DNA from: Prevotella jejuni
GTDB lineage: Bacteria; Bacteroidota; Bacteroidia; Bacteroidales; Bacteroidaceae
Length of the DNA stretch: 64,000 nucleotides
Direction of reading: 5' to 3'
NCBI RefSeq assembly: GCF_900187995.1
Contig: NZ_FZNZ01000015.1
Span: 1-64,000, forward strand
How positions within the stretch are numbered: the stretch's first letter is position 1; each line of letters begins with the position of its first letter. The translations under genes were made by a program, and so were the position numbers. Shown in pieces: positions 29,157 to 38,892 of this stretch. The notes beneath the pieces were generated by a model that saw only the letters and a program-made list of their open reading frames with translations, was not told the DNA's origin and searched no databases.

Positions 29157-29894
29157 CTACATAAAGCCTTGTTCTTTCAGCGTCTTTAGCAACACTTCGG
29201 AGATTGCTTCATTCGCCTCCTTAGTATATCTTAGGTCGGTGAACACCTGTGCGAGCGTCTCTTTATGGTTGATTTCCACAAAGTGTTTATTCTCTTCGAG
29301 TTGTTCCTTAGGGGTGTAGAACGTATCAATGCGGGCTGGAGTATAATCGTTGTAAGTCTCGTTATGGATGATACTATCGATAGGCAGGCGGTCGGTGAGG
29401 GGTGGGTTCTCATCGGGCCAACCGAGGGTGATGGTTGCAACAGGCATGACAAGGCGAGGCAGACCGAGCGTCTTAATAATCGACTGCGGGTTATAGATAG
29501 TCGTTCCCAAGAAACATGTGCCTAATCCCTCCTCCTCGGCAAGGTTGCAGAAGGTCTGACAGTAGAGCAGCGCATCAGTAGCCGCATTGAGGAACGAAAG
29601 GAAATTGTCGTAGCCAGGCATAGCCTTACGGTTCTCCGCCCAAAGCGTAGTACGACGGAAGTCAGCGCAGAACGTGAGAACAACAGGAGCCCCAGTCACC
29701 ATCGGTTGATTAAAGTGAGCCGGTGCAAGTTGCACCTTCTTCTCCGCTTCCCGAGTAATGACAACCGAGTAGAGCTGCAGGTTACCCATTGTAGGAGTAC
29801 GTTCCGCCTTCTCCAACAAAGTTCTTATTAAATCCTCAGACACCTCCTTAGAGGTATATTTCCTTATAGTCTTTCTGTTATTAAACATTTCCAT
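29157..29894 (-). CDS. Nitroreductase family protein
   Basis: A 245-residue FMN-dependent oxidoreductase. It starts NRKTIRKYTSKEVSED, the usual N-terminal flavin-phosphate contact. TPTMGNLQLYSVVIT follows at about residues 36-50, and GLGTCFLGTTIYNPQSI further on, as in NfsA/FRP-like enzymes. It probably reduces quinones, nitro compounds or a flavin using NAD(P)H. I chose the ATG at 29894 (the one at 29888 is also possible) because a minus-strand -7 box (TAACTTTG) lies at 29915-29922; the longer frame to 30032 starts upstream of it. Confidence 0.88.
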   Translation of the reverse strand: MEMFNNRKTIRKYTSKEVSEDLIRTLLEKAERTPTMGNLQLYSVVITREAEKKVQLAPAHFNQPMVTGAPVVLTFCADFRRTTLWAENRKAMPGYDNFLSFLNAATDALLYCQTFCNLAEEEGLGTCFLGTTIYNPQSIIKTLGLPRLVMPVATITLGWPDENPPLTDRLPIDSIIHNETYNDYTPARIDTFYTPKEQLEENKHFVEINHKETLAQVFTDLRYTKEANEAISEVLLKTLKEQGFM

Positions 29895-29914
29895 TTTAGA
29901 TGATTTTAATGCTA

Positions 29915-29922
29915 CAAAGTTA
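29915..29922 (-). promoter_or_regulatory. -7 box of nitroreductase gene
   Basis: Minus-strand TAACTTTG, 20 bp upstream of the ATG at 29894. Confidence 0.6.
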
Positions 29923-29990
29923 AGTAAATGTTTTCTATTTTGGAAAACAATTCGTAACTTCGCAGACGAAAAAAATCTAAAACAGCGATA

Positions 29991-32591
29991 ATGACAACCA
30001 ATCAAACTTACTCTTTCGACGAGGCCTTCCAAGCTACCTTAGCTTATTTCGGTGGCGACGAACTTGCTGCTCGAGTGTGGGTCAACAAGTATGCGATGAA
30101 AGATAGCTATGGTAACATCTACGAGAAGTCGCCAGAACAGATGCACTGGCGCATAGCTAACGAGATAGCACGTATTGAGCAGAAATATAAGAATCCATTG
30201 ACGGCACAAGAGGTGTTCGACCTCTTAGACCATTTCAGATATATTATCCCAGCTGGTAGTCCGATGACTGGTATTGGTAACAACCATCAGGTGGCATCGC
30301 TCTCCAACTGTTTTGTCATCGGCTTAGACGGTAATGCCGATTCATACGGTGCTATCATGCGTATCGACGAAGAGCAGGTACAACTGATGAAACGCCGTGG
30401 TGGCGTTGGTCATGACCTCTCCCACATTCGTCCGAAAGGTTCGCCAGTGAACAACTCAGCCCTGACCTCTACAGGTCTTGTCCCTTTCATGGAGCGTTAT
30501 TCGAACAGTACACGTGAGGTGGCACAGGACGGTAGGCGTGGAGCCTTGATGCTTTCGGTAAGTATCAAACACCCCGATTCAGAGGCATTCATCGATGCCA
30601 AGATGGAAGAAGGTAAGGTGACAGGTGCCAATGTGTCTGTGAAGATAACCGACGAGTTCATGCAAGCCGTCGTTGAAGGTAAACCTTACGTACAGCAGTT
30701 CCCTATTGATAGCGATGAGCCAGCCGTTACCAAGGAGGTGTCGGCCAAGGAACTGTGGGAGAAGATAGTACATAACGCATGGAAGAGTGCCGAGCCAGGC
30801 GTGCTGTTCTGGGACACGATAATCCGTGAGAGCATCCCCGACTGTTATGCTGACCTTGGTTTCCAGACCGTTTCAACAAACCCATGTGGAGAGATACCCC
30901 TCTGTCCTTACGATAGTTGTAGACTCTTGTCATTGAACCTCTACTCCTACGTTATCGACCCATTCACAGACCATGCACGTTTTGACAAAGAGTTGTTTGA
31001 ACGTCATGCACAGCTCGCACAGCGACTCATGGACGACATCATCGACCTTGAAATGGAGAAGATAGACCTCATCCTAACGAAGATTAAGAGCGATCCACAG
31101 CAAGATGAGGTGAAGAGTGCAGAGTATCATCTTTGGGAGAAGATAAAGAAGAAGAGTTGTCTGGGTCGACGCACAGGAGTGGGTATCACGGCCGAGGGCG
31201 ATATGATAGCTGCTATGGGGCTACGTTATGGAACGCAGGAAGCAACCGATTTCTCCGTTTCCATTCATCGTGCATTAGCCCTGAATGCTTATCGCTCATC
31301 AGTGACAATGGCACAGGAGCGTGGTGCCTTCGAGATATATGATGCTAAGCGTGAGGCGAACAATCCGTTTATTCTACGATTGAAGGAGGCCGATGCGCAG
31401 CTCTACGAGGATATGAAGAGGTATGGTCGTAGGAATATAGCCTGCTTGACGATAGCCCCTACGGGTACAACCTCGCTCATGACACAGACGACATCAGGTA
31501 TCGAACCAGTCTTCATGCCTGTCTATAAGCGTCGTCGTAAGGTTAATCCTAATGATACAGACGTACATGTAGACTTCGTCGACGAGGTTGGCGATTCCTT
31601 CGAAGAGTACATTGTCTACCACCGTAAGTTCCTTACATGGATGGAGGTGAACGGGATTGACACACAAAAGAGGTATAGCCAAGAAGAAATAGACGAACTT
31701 GTGAAACGCTCTCCTTATTATAAAGCAACGGCAAACGACGTCGATTGGCTGATGAAGGTGCGTATGCAAGGTGAGATACAGAAGTGGGTTGACCACTCTA
31801 TATCCGTGACAGTGAACCTACCTAACCAAGTTGATGAGGCTCTGGTTAATAAGCTTTATGTCGAGGCATGGCGTAGTGGATGCAAGGGCTGCACCATCTA
31901 TCGTGATGGAAGCCGTTCGGGTGTGATGATATCAGTGTCAAAGAAAGACAAGACCAAGGAGAACAAGCCTGCTGATGAGGAGAAGGCAAAGGACTTAAAC
32001 TCAGCTGAAGAGCATCACGAGCACATCTGCAATCATCCACAAGTTATTGAGGTGCGCCCAAAGGAACTGGAGTGTGATGTCGTGAGGTTCCAAAACAACA
32101 AAGAGAAATGGGTGGCCTTCGTAGGTTTGTTAGAGGGTTATCCCTACGAGATCTTCACGGGCTTGCAAGATGACGAGGAAGGTATCGCCCTTCCAAAGAG
32201 CGTTACAAAGGGTAAGATCATCAAGCAGACCGCAGAAGACGGTACACATCGTTACGACTTTCAGTTTGAGAACAAGCGTGGTTATAAGACCACTGTCGAG
32301 GGCTTATCAGAGAAGTTTAATCCAGAGTATTGGAACTATGCGAAGCTGATTTCTGGTGTCTTACGCTACAGGATGCCTATCGATCATGTCATCAAGCTCG
32401 TCGGCTCGCTGCAACTAAAGAGTGAAAGCATTAACACATGGAAGAATGGTGTGGAGCGCGCATTGAAGAAGTACGTCACTGATGGGACCAGTGCTTCAGG
32501 CTTAAAATGTCCTGTTTGTGGACAGGAGACCCTTGTCTATCAAGAAGGCTGCCTTATCTGCACCAACTGTGGGGCCTCACGTTGCGGATAG
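29991..32591 (+). CDS. nrdJ: Class II (B12-dependent) ribonucleotide reductase
   Basis: An 866-residue adenosylcobalamin-dependent ribonucleotide reductase. It makes deoxyribonucleotides with or without oxygen. The ten-stranded barrel core contains SNCFVIGLDGNADSYG, RRGGVGHDLSHIRPKG, the active-site NPCGEIPLCPYDSC, and IAPTGTTSLMTQTTSGIEP. The C-terminal segment ends in a zinc-ribbon-like tail, CPVCGQETLVYQEGCLICTNCG, then SRCG, which carries redox Cys residues. Length is typical for the family. A hairpin (32609-32634) follows the stop codon. Confidence 0.95.
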   Translation: MTTNQTYSFDEAFQATLAYFGGDELAARVWVNKYAMKDSYGNIYEKSPEQMHWRIANEIARIEQKYKNPLTAQEVFDLLDHFRYIIPAGSPMTGIGNNHQVASLSNCFVIGLDGNADSYGAIMRIDEEQVQLMKRRGGVGHDLSHIRPKGSPVNNSALTSTGLVPFMERYSNSTREVAQDGRRGALMLSVSIKHPDSEAFIDAKMEEGKVTGANVSVKITDEFMQAVVEGKPYVQQFPIDSDEPAVTKEVSAKELWEKIVHNAWKSAEPGVLFWDTIIRESIPDCYADLGFQTVSTNPCGEIPLCPYDSCRLLSLNLYSYVIDPFTDHARFDKELFERHAQLAQRLMDDIIDLEMEKIDLILTKIKSDPQQDEVKSAEYHLWEKIKKKSCLGRRTGVGITAEGDMIAAMGLRYGTQEATDFSVSIHRALALNAYRSSVTMAQERGAFEIYDAKREANNPFILRLKEADAQLYEDMKRYGRRNIACLTIAPTGTTSLMTQTTSGIEPVFMPVYKRRRKVNPNDTDVHVDFVDEVGDSFEEYIVYHRKFLTWMEVNGIDTQKRYSQEEIDELVKRSPYYKATANDVDWLMKVRMQGEIQKWVDHSISVTVNLPNQVDEALVNKLYVEAWRSGCKGCTIYRDGSRSGVMISVSKKDKTKENKPADEEKAKDLNSAEEHHEHICNHPQVIEVRPKELECDVVRFQNNKEKWVAFVGLLEGYPYEIFTGLQDDEEGIALPKSVTKGKIIKQTAEDGTHRYDFQFENKRGYKTTVEGLSEKFNPEYWNYAKLISGVLRYRMPIDHVIKLVGSLQLKSESINTWKNGVERALKKYVTDGTSASGLKCPVCGQETLVYQEGCLICTNCGASRCG

Positions 32592-32608
32592 CACTCAGTA
32601 TGAACCCA

Positions 32609-32634
32609 GAGGACAAAGGCCTTCTTTTGTCCTC
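32609..32634 (+). terminator. Possible weak terminator after nrdJ
   Basis: A 9-bp perfect stem, GAGGACAAA with TTTGTCCTC, and an 8-nt loop. It lacks a T run, so termination may be partial and folB may be read through. Confidence 0.35.
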
Positions 32635-32648
32635 ACTTCTCGTAAGTA

Positions 32649-33035
32649 ATGATGAAAATAATGACAAGTTACATTCTTCTGCAGGGTCTTCAATTCCATG
32701 CTCGTATAGGAGTAGGAGCGCAGGAGCGTGTTGTAGGTAATCTTTATGTTGTCGACCTCCGTATAGGCTATCCCTTTGCTAAGGCCATGGAGAGCGATGA
32801 TGTCGCCGACACGCTGAACTATGCAACGGTGTTCGACATCGTTAGAGAAGTGATGAGTCGACCCGCCCGTCTGTTAGAGTCAGCCGCTGGTTCCCTTGTT
32901 AAAGAGCTGTCAGTCGCCTTCCCAGAGATAAGTAGTATCGACTTAAAGATAGTCAAGAAAAACCCACCCATGGGTGCTGATAGTGAAGGGGCAGGCGTTG
33001 AATTACACTTAATAAATGATAAAACCAAAGATTAG
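32649..33035 (+). CDS. folB: Dihydroneopterin aldolase
   Basis: A 128-residue folate-pathway enzyme that turns 7,8-dihydroneopterin into 6-hydroxymethyl-dihydropterin. Family motifs are seen: LLQGLQFHARIGVGAQERVVG (about 9-29), SDDVADTLNYATVFDIV with the active-site Tyr (about 49-65), and a C-terminal VKKNPPMGADSEGAGVEL. The start may be the first ATG at 32649 or the Met at 32652 or 32661. Confidence 0.9.
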   Translation: MMKIMTSYILLQGLQFHARIGVGAQERVVGNLYVVDLRIGYPFAKAMESDDVADTLNYATVFDIVREVMSRPARLLESAAGSLVKELSVAFPEISSIDLKIVKKNPPMGADSEGAGVELHLINDKTKD

Positions 33036-33061
33036 AGCCATGGTTTCCCACCGAAAAGCCG

Positions 33062-33069
33062 TATCTTTG
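33062..33069 (+). promoter_or_regulatory. -7 box of amidase gene
   Basis: TATCTTTG lies 18 bp before the ATG at 33088 and fixes that start. Confidence 0.6.
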
Positions 33070-33087
33070 TTCCCTAAAGAATTAAGT

Positions 33088-34365
33088 ATGTTTAAGAAAA
33101 TATCGCTTCTCTTTGTCTTCTTGGTCATGTTTGCTGGTCTTACATGGGCTGCAGACGGGCGTTTCACACTGGTTATCGACCCCGGTCATGGTGGTCATGA
33201 TGCTGGTGCGATAGGTGCTATATCCAAAGAGAAGGACATCAACTTGAATATAGCCTTGGCTTTTGGGCGTTATGTAGAGCGTAATATGCCCGACGTCAAT
33301 GTGATTTATACGCGTAAGAGCGATGTGTTCATTCCTTTACATCAGCGTGCTGATATAGCCAACAAAGCAAAGGCCGACCTGTTTGTATCGGTCCACACGA
33401 ATTCTGTAGCCTCTGGTCGGTATGTGAAAGGGTTCCAAGTTTACACCTTAGGTATGCACCGTGCGAAGGACAACCTTGACGTGGCTAAGCGAGAGAACAG
33501 CGTTATCTCGATGGAGAAAGGCTATCAGCAGACCTATCAGGGCTTCGACCCTAACTCGTCAGAGAGCTATATCATGTTCGAGTTCATGCAGAATGCGAAC
33601 ATGGAAAGGAGTGTTGAGCTGGCAAGAATGATACAGAACGCTGTCTGCTCATCGGCTGGTCGTATCGACAAGGGTGTCCATCAGGCTGGTTTCCTTGTCC
33701 TTCGTGAGAGTTATATGCCGAGTTGTCTGATAGAGTTAGGCTTTATCACTGCTGCAGACGAGGAGGAGTATCTTAATTCACCAGAGGGTATTGATGCCAT
33801 GGCGAGGGGTATCTACAATGCTTTCGTACAGTATAAGAACAAGTACGACACCCGCATCGTTGTCCCTTACCGCCCTGTTGAGAATAAGAAGATAGTCATC
33901 GATCGTGTCATCCCAACGGCCCCTGTCGACAAACCTCGTACTGTTGTGCCAACGGAGCGACGTCAGACTGTCTCACAGACTGAGAAGCCCCGTCGTATGA
34001 GTAAGGTGGAAGAGGCTAAGAAGCGGATATCGGCTGCTATCAAAGACCTCCTGCCGACGTGCGACGATCGTACTACAGCCCAGGCGAGCGTACCTGTGTT
34101 TAAGATACAGGTCATGGCCTCCAACAAACAGCTACGCGCTGGTAGTCCGCTGTTCCGAGGCCGCACAGACATCAACTGTACGCAAGAGGGCAATTATTAT
34201 AAGTACACGGTAGGGTCAAGTACGAATTATAATGAGATAGCGCGCATGCGCAACAATCTATTAAAAGACTTCCCACAATCGTTTATAATTGCCTATAAAG
34301 ACGGCTCACGAATGGATGTCAACCAAGCGATATCAGAGTTTCTAAGGAATAAAAAGAATAAGTAA
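33088..34365 (+). CDS. N-acetylmuramoyl-L-alanine amidase (AmiC type)
   Basis: A 425-residue secreted peptidoglycan amidase. The signal peptide (about 1-23) is followed by an amidase_3 domain (about 29-255). Zinc ligands are in VIDPGHGGHDAGAIG (His), KEKDINLNIAL (Glu), and LFVSVHTNS (His), with LIELGFITAADEE carrying the catalytic Glu. A Pro/Arg-rich linker (about 275-330) leads to a C-terminal SPOR-like domain (about 345-415) that would bind denuded glycan strands at the division site. It cuts the stem peptide from MurNAc and helps daughter-cell separation. The next gene (MCE) starts 12 bp later. Confidence 0.9.
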   Translation: MFKKISLLFVFLVMFAGLTWAADGRFTLVIDPGHGGHDAGAIGAISKEKDINLNIALAFGRYVERNMPDVNVIYTRKSDVFIPLHQRADIANKAKADLFVSVHTNSVASGRYVKGFQVYTLGMHRAKDNLDVAKRENSVISMEKGYQQTYQGFDPNSSESYIMFEFMQNANMERSVELARMIQNAVCSSAGRIDKGVHQAGFLVLRESYMPSCLIELGFITAADEEEYLNSPEGIDAMARGIYNAFVQYKNKYDTRIVVPYRPVENKKIVIDRVIPTAPVDKPRTVVPTERRQTVSQTEKPRRMSKVEEAKKRISAAIKDLLPTCDDRTTAQASVPVFKIQVMASNKQLRAGSPLFRGRTDINCTQEGNYYKYTVGSSTNYNEIARMRNNLLKDFPQSFIIAYKDGSRMDVNQAISEFLRNKKNK

Positions 34366-34377
34366 AGTAAACAAGAT

Positions 34378-35358
34378 ATGAAGAAAGTATTTACGCCACA
34401 AGTAAAGATTGCTGTAGTAGCACTACTTGCGATCGTTGTATTGTTCTTTGGGATCCAGTTCCTGAAAGGTCTGTCTCTCTTCTCGAATGATGCGCATTAT
34501 AGGATTAAGTTCAATGATATTACGGGCTTATCCACGTCTACTCCTGTCTACGCTCGCGGCTTTAAGGTCGGTGTAGTGCGTGATATCGACTACAACTATG
34601 ATAAGTTAGGCGAGTCTATCACCGTTGATATCGATGTAGACAAGACCATGAAGGTGCCAGAAGGTACTACTGCTGAGATTATTAGCGACATCATGGGTAA
34701 TGTGAAGGTAGTCCTGAAACTTGGCGACAGCAAGAAGTTGTTGGCTGCTAATGGGTGGATAGATGGGTGCATCAACGATGGTACTTTGGGCGACATAAAG
34801 GGTATGGTGCCTGCTATTCAGAAGATGTTACCTAAGGTAGACAGCATCCTTGGAAGCGTGAACAGCCTCCTTGCCGACCCAGCCCTGCGTACTTCGCTTC
34901 ATAATGTGGAAGATATAACCACCAACCTCACCACCACTTCTCGCGAACTCAACCAACTGCTTGCACAAGCCAATGGTGCTTTGCCTACTGTGGTAGGGAA
35001 GGCTGGCCGAGTGATGGACAATGCCAACGGCGTAATGCTCAATGCTAACAAGGGCATAACAGAGGCGCGTGGGGCCATCCGTGGTGCTAACACGATGATG
35101 GGCAACCTTAATAATAAGGTGAACGAACTTGACATTGCAACGACAATGGCTAAGGTGAACGCTACTATCGACAATATGAACGCCTTTACAGCCAAGCTGA
35201 ATAGCAACGAGGGAACATTAGGCTTAATGCTTAATGACGCTAATCTTTATAATAATCTGAATAATACAGTGCGCACAGCAGATAGTCTTTTGACCAATGT
35301 CAAGGCTCATCCGAAACGTTATGTACACTTCTCTCTATTCGGAAGAAAGGACAAGTAA
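34378..35358 (+). CDS. MlaD/MCE family lipid-transport protein
   Basis: A 326-residue membrane-anchored protein: one N-terminal helix (about 10-30), an MCE domain (about 37-117, YRIKFNDITGLSTSTPVYARG and IISDIMGNVKVVL), then a long helical tail (about 150-315). Single-MCE MlaD-like proteins form hexameric rings that move phospholipids between membranes together with an ABC ATPase and permease. Those partners are not in this window. It shares an operon with the amidase. Confidence 0.9.
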   Translation: MKKVFTPQVKIAVVALLAIVVLFFGIQFLKGLSLFSNDAHYRIKFNDITGLSTSTPVYARGFKVGVVRDIDYNYDKLGESITVDIDVDKTMKVPEGTTAEIISDIMGNVKVVLKLGDSKKLLAANGWIDGCINDGTLGDIKGMVPAIQKMLPKVDSILGSVNSLLADPALRTSLHNVEDITTNLTTTSRELNQLLAQANGALPTVVGKAGRVMDNANGVMLNANKGITEARGAIRGANTMMGNLNNKVNELDIATTMAKVNATIDNMNAFTAKLNSNEGTLGLMLNDANLYNNLNNTVRTADSLLTNVKAHPKRYVHFSLFGRKDK

Positions 35359-35735
35359 TTTAAATAAGGTCTAAATAGAACGGTCGATGTTTCACACACA
35401 AGGGATGCGTGTTGAAGCCTTTTGAGTATCAGCTTCTTCCCCTCTCCCTTGTGTTTGTTTCACTACTTGGGTCGTTTTCGTGGTTAGCAGTAGTAAAGTA
35501 CTTGTTCTTCAAATACTTAGAAATACACAACTACGCTTATATGCTACCTGAGATACAAGATGACGCAAAGTCCACAAATATAACGTTTTACACCTTTTTA
35601 TAATTAAGAGGTATAGAGTTAGCGATAGTTCTCTTTATAAATAAATTACTATCTTTGCACTATCAAATAATAAACAAGGGGTAGTTGGTATGCCAATACC
35701 CCATAGAAAGACATAGAAACGATAGACAACCAGTT
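35359..35735. other. Gap before dnaA with hairpin and promoter
   Basis: An inverted repeat, ACACAAGGGA (35396-35405) with TCCCTTGTGT (35445-35454), encloses a second one (GAAGC/GCTTC) and is followed by TTTG; it may end the MCE transcript. A -7 box for dnaA lies at 35650. I see no clear DnaA-box cluster and no convincing gene. Confidence 0.4.
35650..35657 (+). promoter_or_regulatory. -7 box of dnaA
   Basis: TATCTTTG, 78 bp before the chosen dnaA ATG at 35736. Confidence 0.55.
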
Positions 35736-37142
35736 ATGAACGCGAGTCCTAAAACACTTTGGGATAGTTGCCTCCAGCTCATAAAGGAGAATGTGACCGA
35801 GCAGCAATTTGACACTTGGTTCCGTCCGATTGTACTCCAATCGTACAAGCCAGCATCAAAGACTTTGTTAGTGCAGGTCCCAAGTCAGTTCGTATATGAG
35901 TATCTGGAAGGACATTACGTAGACTTGCTACGTAAGGTCCTCACACGTGTTTTCGGACAGGGAGTACAGCTTACTTACCGCGTGTTGGTTGACCAGGAAA
36001 ATCACTTATCACAAGACTTAGAGCAGGACACCATCGAGGACGTGGCTTCACAACGACCTACAGCAAGGGCTAACCAGAGCCCAACAGTGCTCGACACTGT
36101 ACCACAGGACCTCGACTCACAACTCGACCCTCATAAGTCATTCAGCAACTATGTGGAAGGTGACAGTAATAAGCTACCTCGTTCTATTGGCCTTTCTATC
36201 GCAGAGCACCCTAACACAACGCAGTTTAACCCTATGTTCATCTATGGTCCATCGGGCTGCGGTAAGACCCACCTTATTAATGCTATCGGATTAAAAGCTA
36301 AGCAGCTTTATCCGCAGAAACGTGTGTTATATGTCTCTGCTCGCCTCTTTCAGGTGCAGTACACCGACTCTGTTCGACAGAACACTACCAACGACTTTAT
36401 CAATTTCTATCAAACGATTGATGTCTTGATAGTCGATGACATACAGGAATGGGTTACTGCTACGAAGACGCAAGACACCTTCTTCCATATCTTCAACCAC
36501 CTCTTCCGCAACGGTAAACGAATTATCTTAGCAAGCGACCGACCACCTGTCGACCTCAAGGGAATGAACGACCGCCTGCTAACACGTTTCTCTTGTGGTC
36601 TGATAGCAGAGTTAGAAAAACCTAACGTACAGCTCTGTGTGGATATTCTCCATAGTAAGATAAAACGCGACGGACTCAATATACCAGAGGACGTGGTGCG
36701 CTTCATTGCCGAAACAGCTAATGGTAGCGTGCGCGATTTGCAGGGTGTTATCAACTCACTCCTTGCTTACAGCGTTGTCTATAACAGTAATATTGATATG
36801 CGACTGGCTGAGCGTGTCATCAAGCGTGCCGTGAAGATTGATGATGAACCGCTGACCATCGATGATATCTTAGATAAGGTTTGCTCGCATTATAATGTTA
36901 CGATGACAGCTGTCAACTCTCGTTCGCGTAAGAAAGACATAGTGATGGCACGCCAAGTGAGCATGTATATGGCGCAGAAATACACTAAGATGCCTGCAAG
37001 CCGTATCGGTAAGCTGGTCGGAAACCGCGACCACAGCACCGTAATCCACAGTTGTTCGAAGATAGAAGACCGTCTGAAGGTTGACAAGGGCTTCCATGCT
37101 GAGCTCGCAAGTATCGAAAACTTGTTTAAGTTAAAAGCATAA
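35736..37142 (+). CDS. dnaA: Chromosomal replication initiator DnaA
   Basis: A 468-residue initiator of replication. Domain I (about 1-90) opens with LWDSCLQLIKENVTEQQFDTW. A linker follows (about 95-130). The AAA+ domain III (about 135-350) has Walker A GPSGCGKT at 171-178 and Walker B DVLIVDDIQ. Domain IV (about 375-468) has the DnaA-box-binding signature GNRDHSTVIHSC. I take the ATG at 35736, where domain I begins; the longer frame from 35685 adds residues unlike the family. No recognisable oriC is seen on either side. A terminator follows the stop codon. Confidence 0.95.
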   Translation: MNASPKTLWDSCLQLIKENVTEQQFDTWFRPIVLQSYKPASKTLLVQVPSQFVYEYLEGHYVDLLRKVLTRVFGQGVQLTYRVLVDQENHLSQDLEQDTIEDVASQRPTARANQSPTVLDTVPQDLDSQLDPHKSFSNYVEGDSNKLPRSIGLSIAEHPNTTQFNPMFIYGPSGCGKTHLINAIGLKAKQLYPQKRVLYVSARLFQVQYTDSVRQNTTNDFINFYQTIDVLIVDDIQEWVTATKTQDTFFHIFNHLFRNGKRIILASDRPPVDLKGMNDRLLTRFSCGLIAELEKPNVQLCVDILHSKIKRDGLNIPEDVVRFIAETANGSVRDLQGVINSLLAYSVVYNSNIDMRLAERVIKRAVKIDDEPLTIDDILDKVCSHYNVTMTAVNSRSRKKDIVMARQVSMYMAQKYTKMPASRIGKLVGNRDHSTVIHSCSKIEDRLKVDKGFHAELASIENLFKLKA

Positions 37143-37154
37143 GGTATTAGTTTG

Positions 37155-37190
37155 AAAGTCTGCTGCATGGGTGTAGCAGGCTTTTTTTGT
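37155..37190 (+). terminator. Intrinsic terminator of dnaA
   Basis: AAGTCTGCT pairs with AGCAGGCTT (one G-T pair) around a short loop, followed by seven T. Confidence 0.75.
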
Positions 37191-37244
37191 TCCTCTTGCT
37201 GATGCTGAAATGATACTGTAAATGGGCGGTAGTTCCCCTTTATG

Positions 37245-37990
37245 TGAATACTTGATGGGTCTTCCTCAGCTGCTCTCTTCCCTAACTCCAGCATCGCAAA
37301 GAGGGGAGTTGTATGTGAGGTTACCCCTTTTGGGCTGCTTGCATGAGGCGTGGGGAGTTTTTTCTCTCAACCTGGGGAGTTTTATCTCTCACAGAGCTCA
37401 CAGAGTTCACTGAGCCTTTTGGCGCACATTTCGAGCGCACAGAAGGCCTTCGGCATACAGAGAACACAGAGCGTTTCAGCTAAAGATGGGTGTAAGGTTC
37501 TGTGATATCGGTTGACTTAATGTCTCTGTGAAACCCTGTGTGTTCTGTTTATCTGTGTAAATCTGTGAGAAATAAAACGCACCCTCTCGATAAGATAAGA
37601 CTCATGCAAGTCATTGGGGAGTTTTTCCTCTCACACTGGAGAATTTTTTCTCTCACAGAGCGCACAGAGTTCACTGAGCGTTTAGGCGCATATTTCGAGC
37701 CCACAAGATAGTGGCCCCTCCCCCAACCCCTCCCCCGTAGGGAGGGGAGTAGTATGTGAGGTTACCCCTACAAGACAGCCATTAAGGGACATAAGGAGGC
37801 CTACATCCTTTTTATAGGGGTATCTCGGTGATTACGCCCCTCCCTTCGGGGGAGGGGACGGGGGAGGGGCCAGTTTTTCTCTGCGTGCTATCCCTGTTCG
37901 CAGAAAGGCTTCTGTTCATCTGTGAAAATCTGTGAGAGATAAAATATCCAACGAGCTTCTTGCGTTCTAAACTCTGTGAGAGATGAAACA
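37245..37990. repeat. Mosaic of families A, B and C, inverted
   Basis: Family A lies at about 37285-37330, 37710-37770 and 37820-37875; family B (reverse orientation) at about 37385-37485 and 37650-37705; family C (reverse) at about 37490-37575. The order matches the 9.2-9.8 kb block. No gene is supported between dnaA and 38386. Confidence 0.82.
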
Positions 37991-38109
37991 CCCAACGAGC
38001 CTGTTACGCTCATGAAAAAACCTGACAAAAGCGCACGAGAAAACCCTTACGTCAATAGAGTGATATGATTAAAAACCGAAACCGCAACTAACAAGAAATC
38101 AATCACTTA

Positions 38110-38225
38110 TAAACTCGATGCAAGAAGGGCCTTAGTTAGCAGCAAGAAGGGCCTTCGCAACACCCAAGAAGGGCATGTTCTGCGAGCAAGAAGGGCGTCC
38201 GCTTGAAGCAAGAAGGGCGTACACT
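38110..38225. repeat. Family D repeat array, five units
   Basis: Five consecutive units, each about 20-22 bp, of the form GCAAGAAGGGC followed by a variable CNTNNNT stretch. This is the clearest tandem example of family D in the window. Confidence 0.75.
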
Positions 38226-38385
38226 GATAGGGAGTGGACGAAAAATATTTACATACAAGGACTGTTGCTACTTTGCGGATGGGCTTTAGTACTGCTGTAA
38301 CTCTTGTGAGTTTATGGAGAACACCAGCGTTGGAAGCAAGGAAGAACAGGCGATAAAATGAATTTAATAAAGACAAAATAAGACA

Positions 38386-38724
38386 ATGAAAACATTTGAT
38401 TTCCATTATTCCGTTCGTGAAGTAGACGGAAAAGAGTTTGAGTTAATTGAGTGCACTACGTGGCCTCGCCTTAATGTACAAGTGTTACACACCACGCCAG
38501 AACGCTTCGAAGCAGACTTGAAGGAGGTGAAGAGCCGTTCGCTCTGTGGCTATTCTCTGCAGGACAAGACCTTTATCTTGAAGCATGCGGGCGGCGAGGG
38601 CAATGGTGAACTGACGCAAGCTAATATCGACGAAATCTATGATGGCATGCAAGCAATCATGCAAGCCGCTGTGAAATGGTGGATTCAGAATAGAAAGAAG
38701 CTCACCACCTCGGAGAAAGAATAG
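38386..38724 (+). CDS. Unrecognised conserved-looking 112-residue protein
   Basis: A soluble, mixed alpha/beta protein of 112 residues with no signal peptide or membrane helix. It has an N-terminal beta stretch (MKTFDFHYSVREVDGKEFE) and a helical C-terminus (ANIDEIYDGMQAIMQAAVKW) ending in charged residues. Codon use is like that of the housekeeping genes around it. I do not recognise the family. It stands alone, 168 bp before the McrBC pair, with no sign of a shared transcript. Confidence 0.65.
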   Translation: MKTFDFHYSVREVDGKEFELIECTTWPRLNVQVLHTTPERFEADLKEVKSRSLCGYSLQDKTFILKHAGGEGNGELTQANIDEIYDGMQAIMQAAVKWWIQNRKKLTTSEKE

Positions 38725-38892
38725 GCAGGGTGGTCTCTTTCCCCAGTCCCCCTCTCGCTCTTCCCATGGCCTAACGCTATGAGAGAGGACTACATTCAAT
38801 CGCTTGACGCTGGGCAGTCTTCTATCTTGATGAAATTAATCTTGGATCTGAAACGATAATAAAATGAATAAACAACATACGATTGTTGAGTT

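Noticed and set aside
35409..35603. A 64-codon frame with hydrophobic stretch upstream of dnaA
   Set aside because: It starts at GTG inside the inverted repeat that may end the previous transcript, has no ribosome site and shows no family pattern.
38110..38225. Family D array as CRISPR repeats
   Set aside because: The intervals are only 8-12 bp and similar to each other, and other sites show inverted units.
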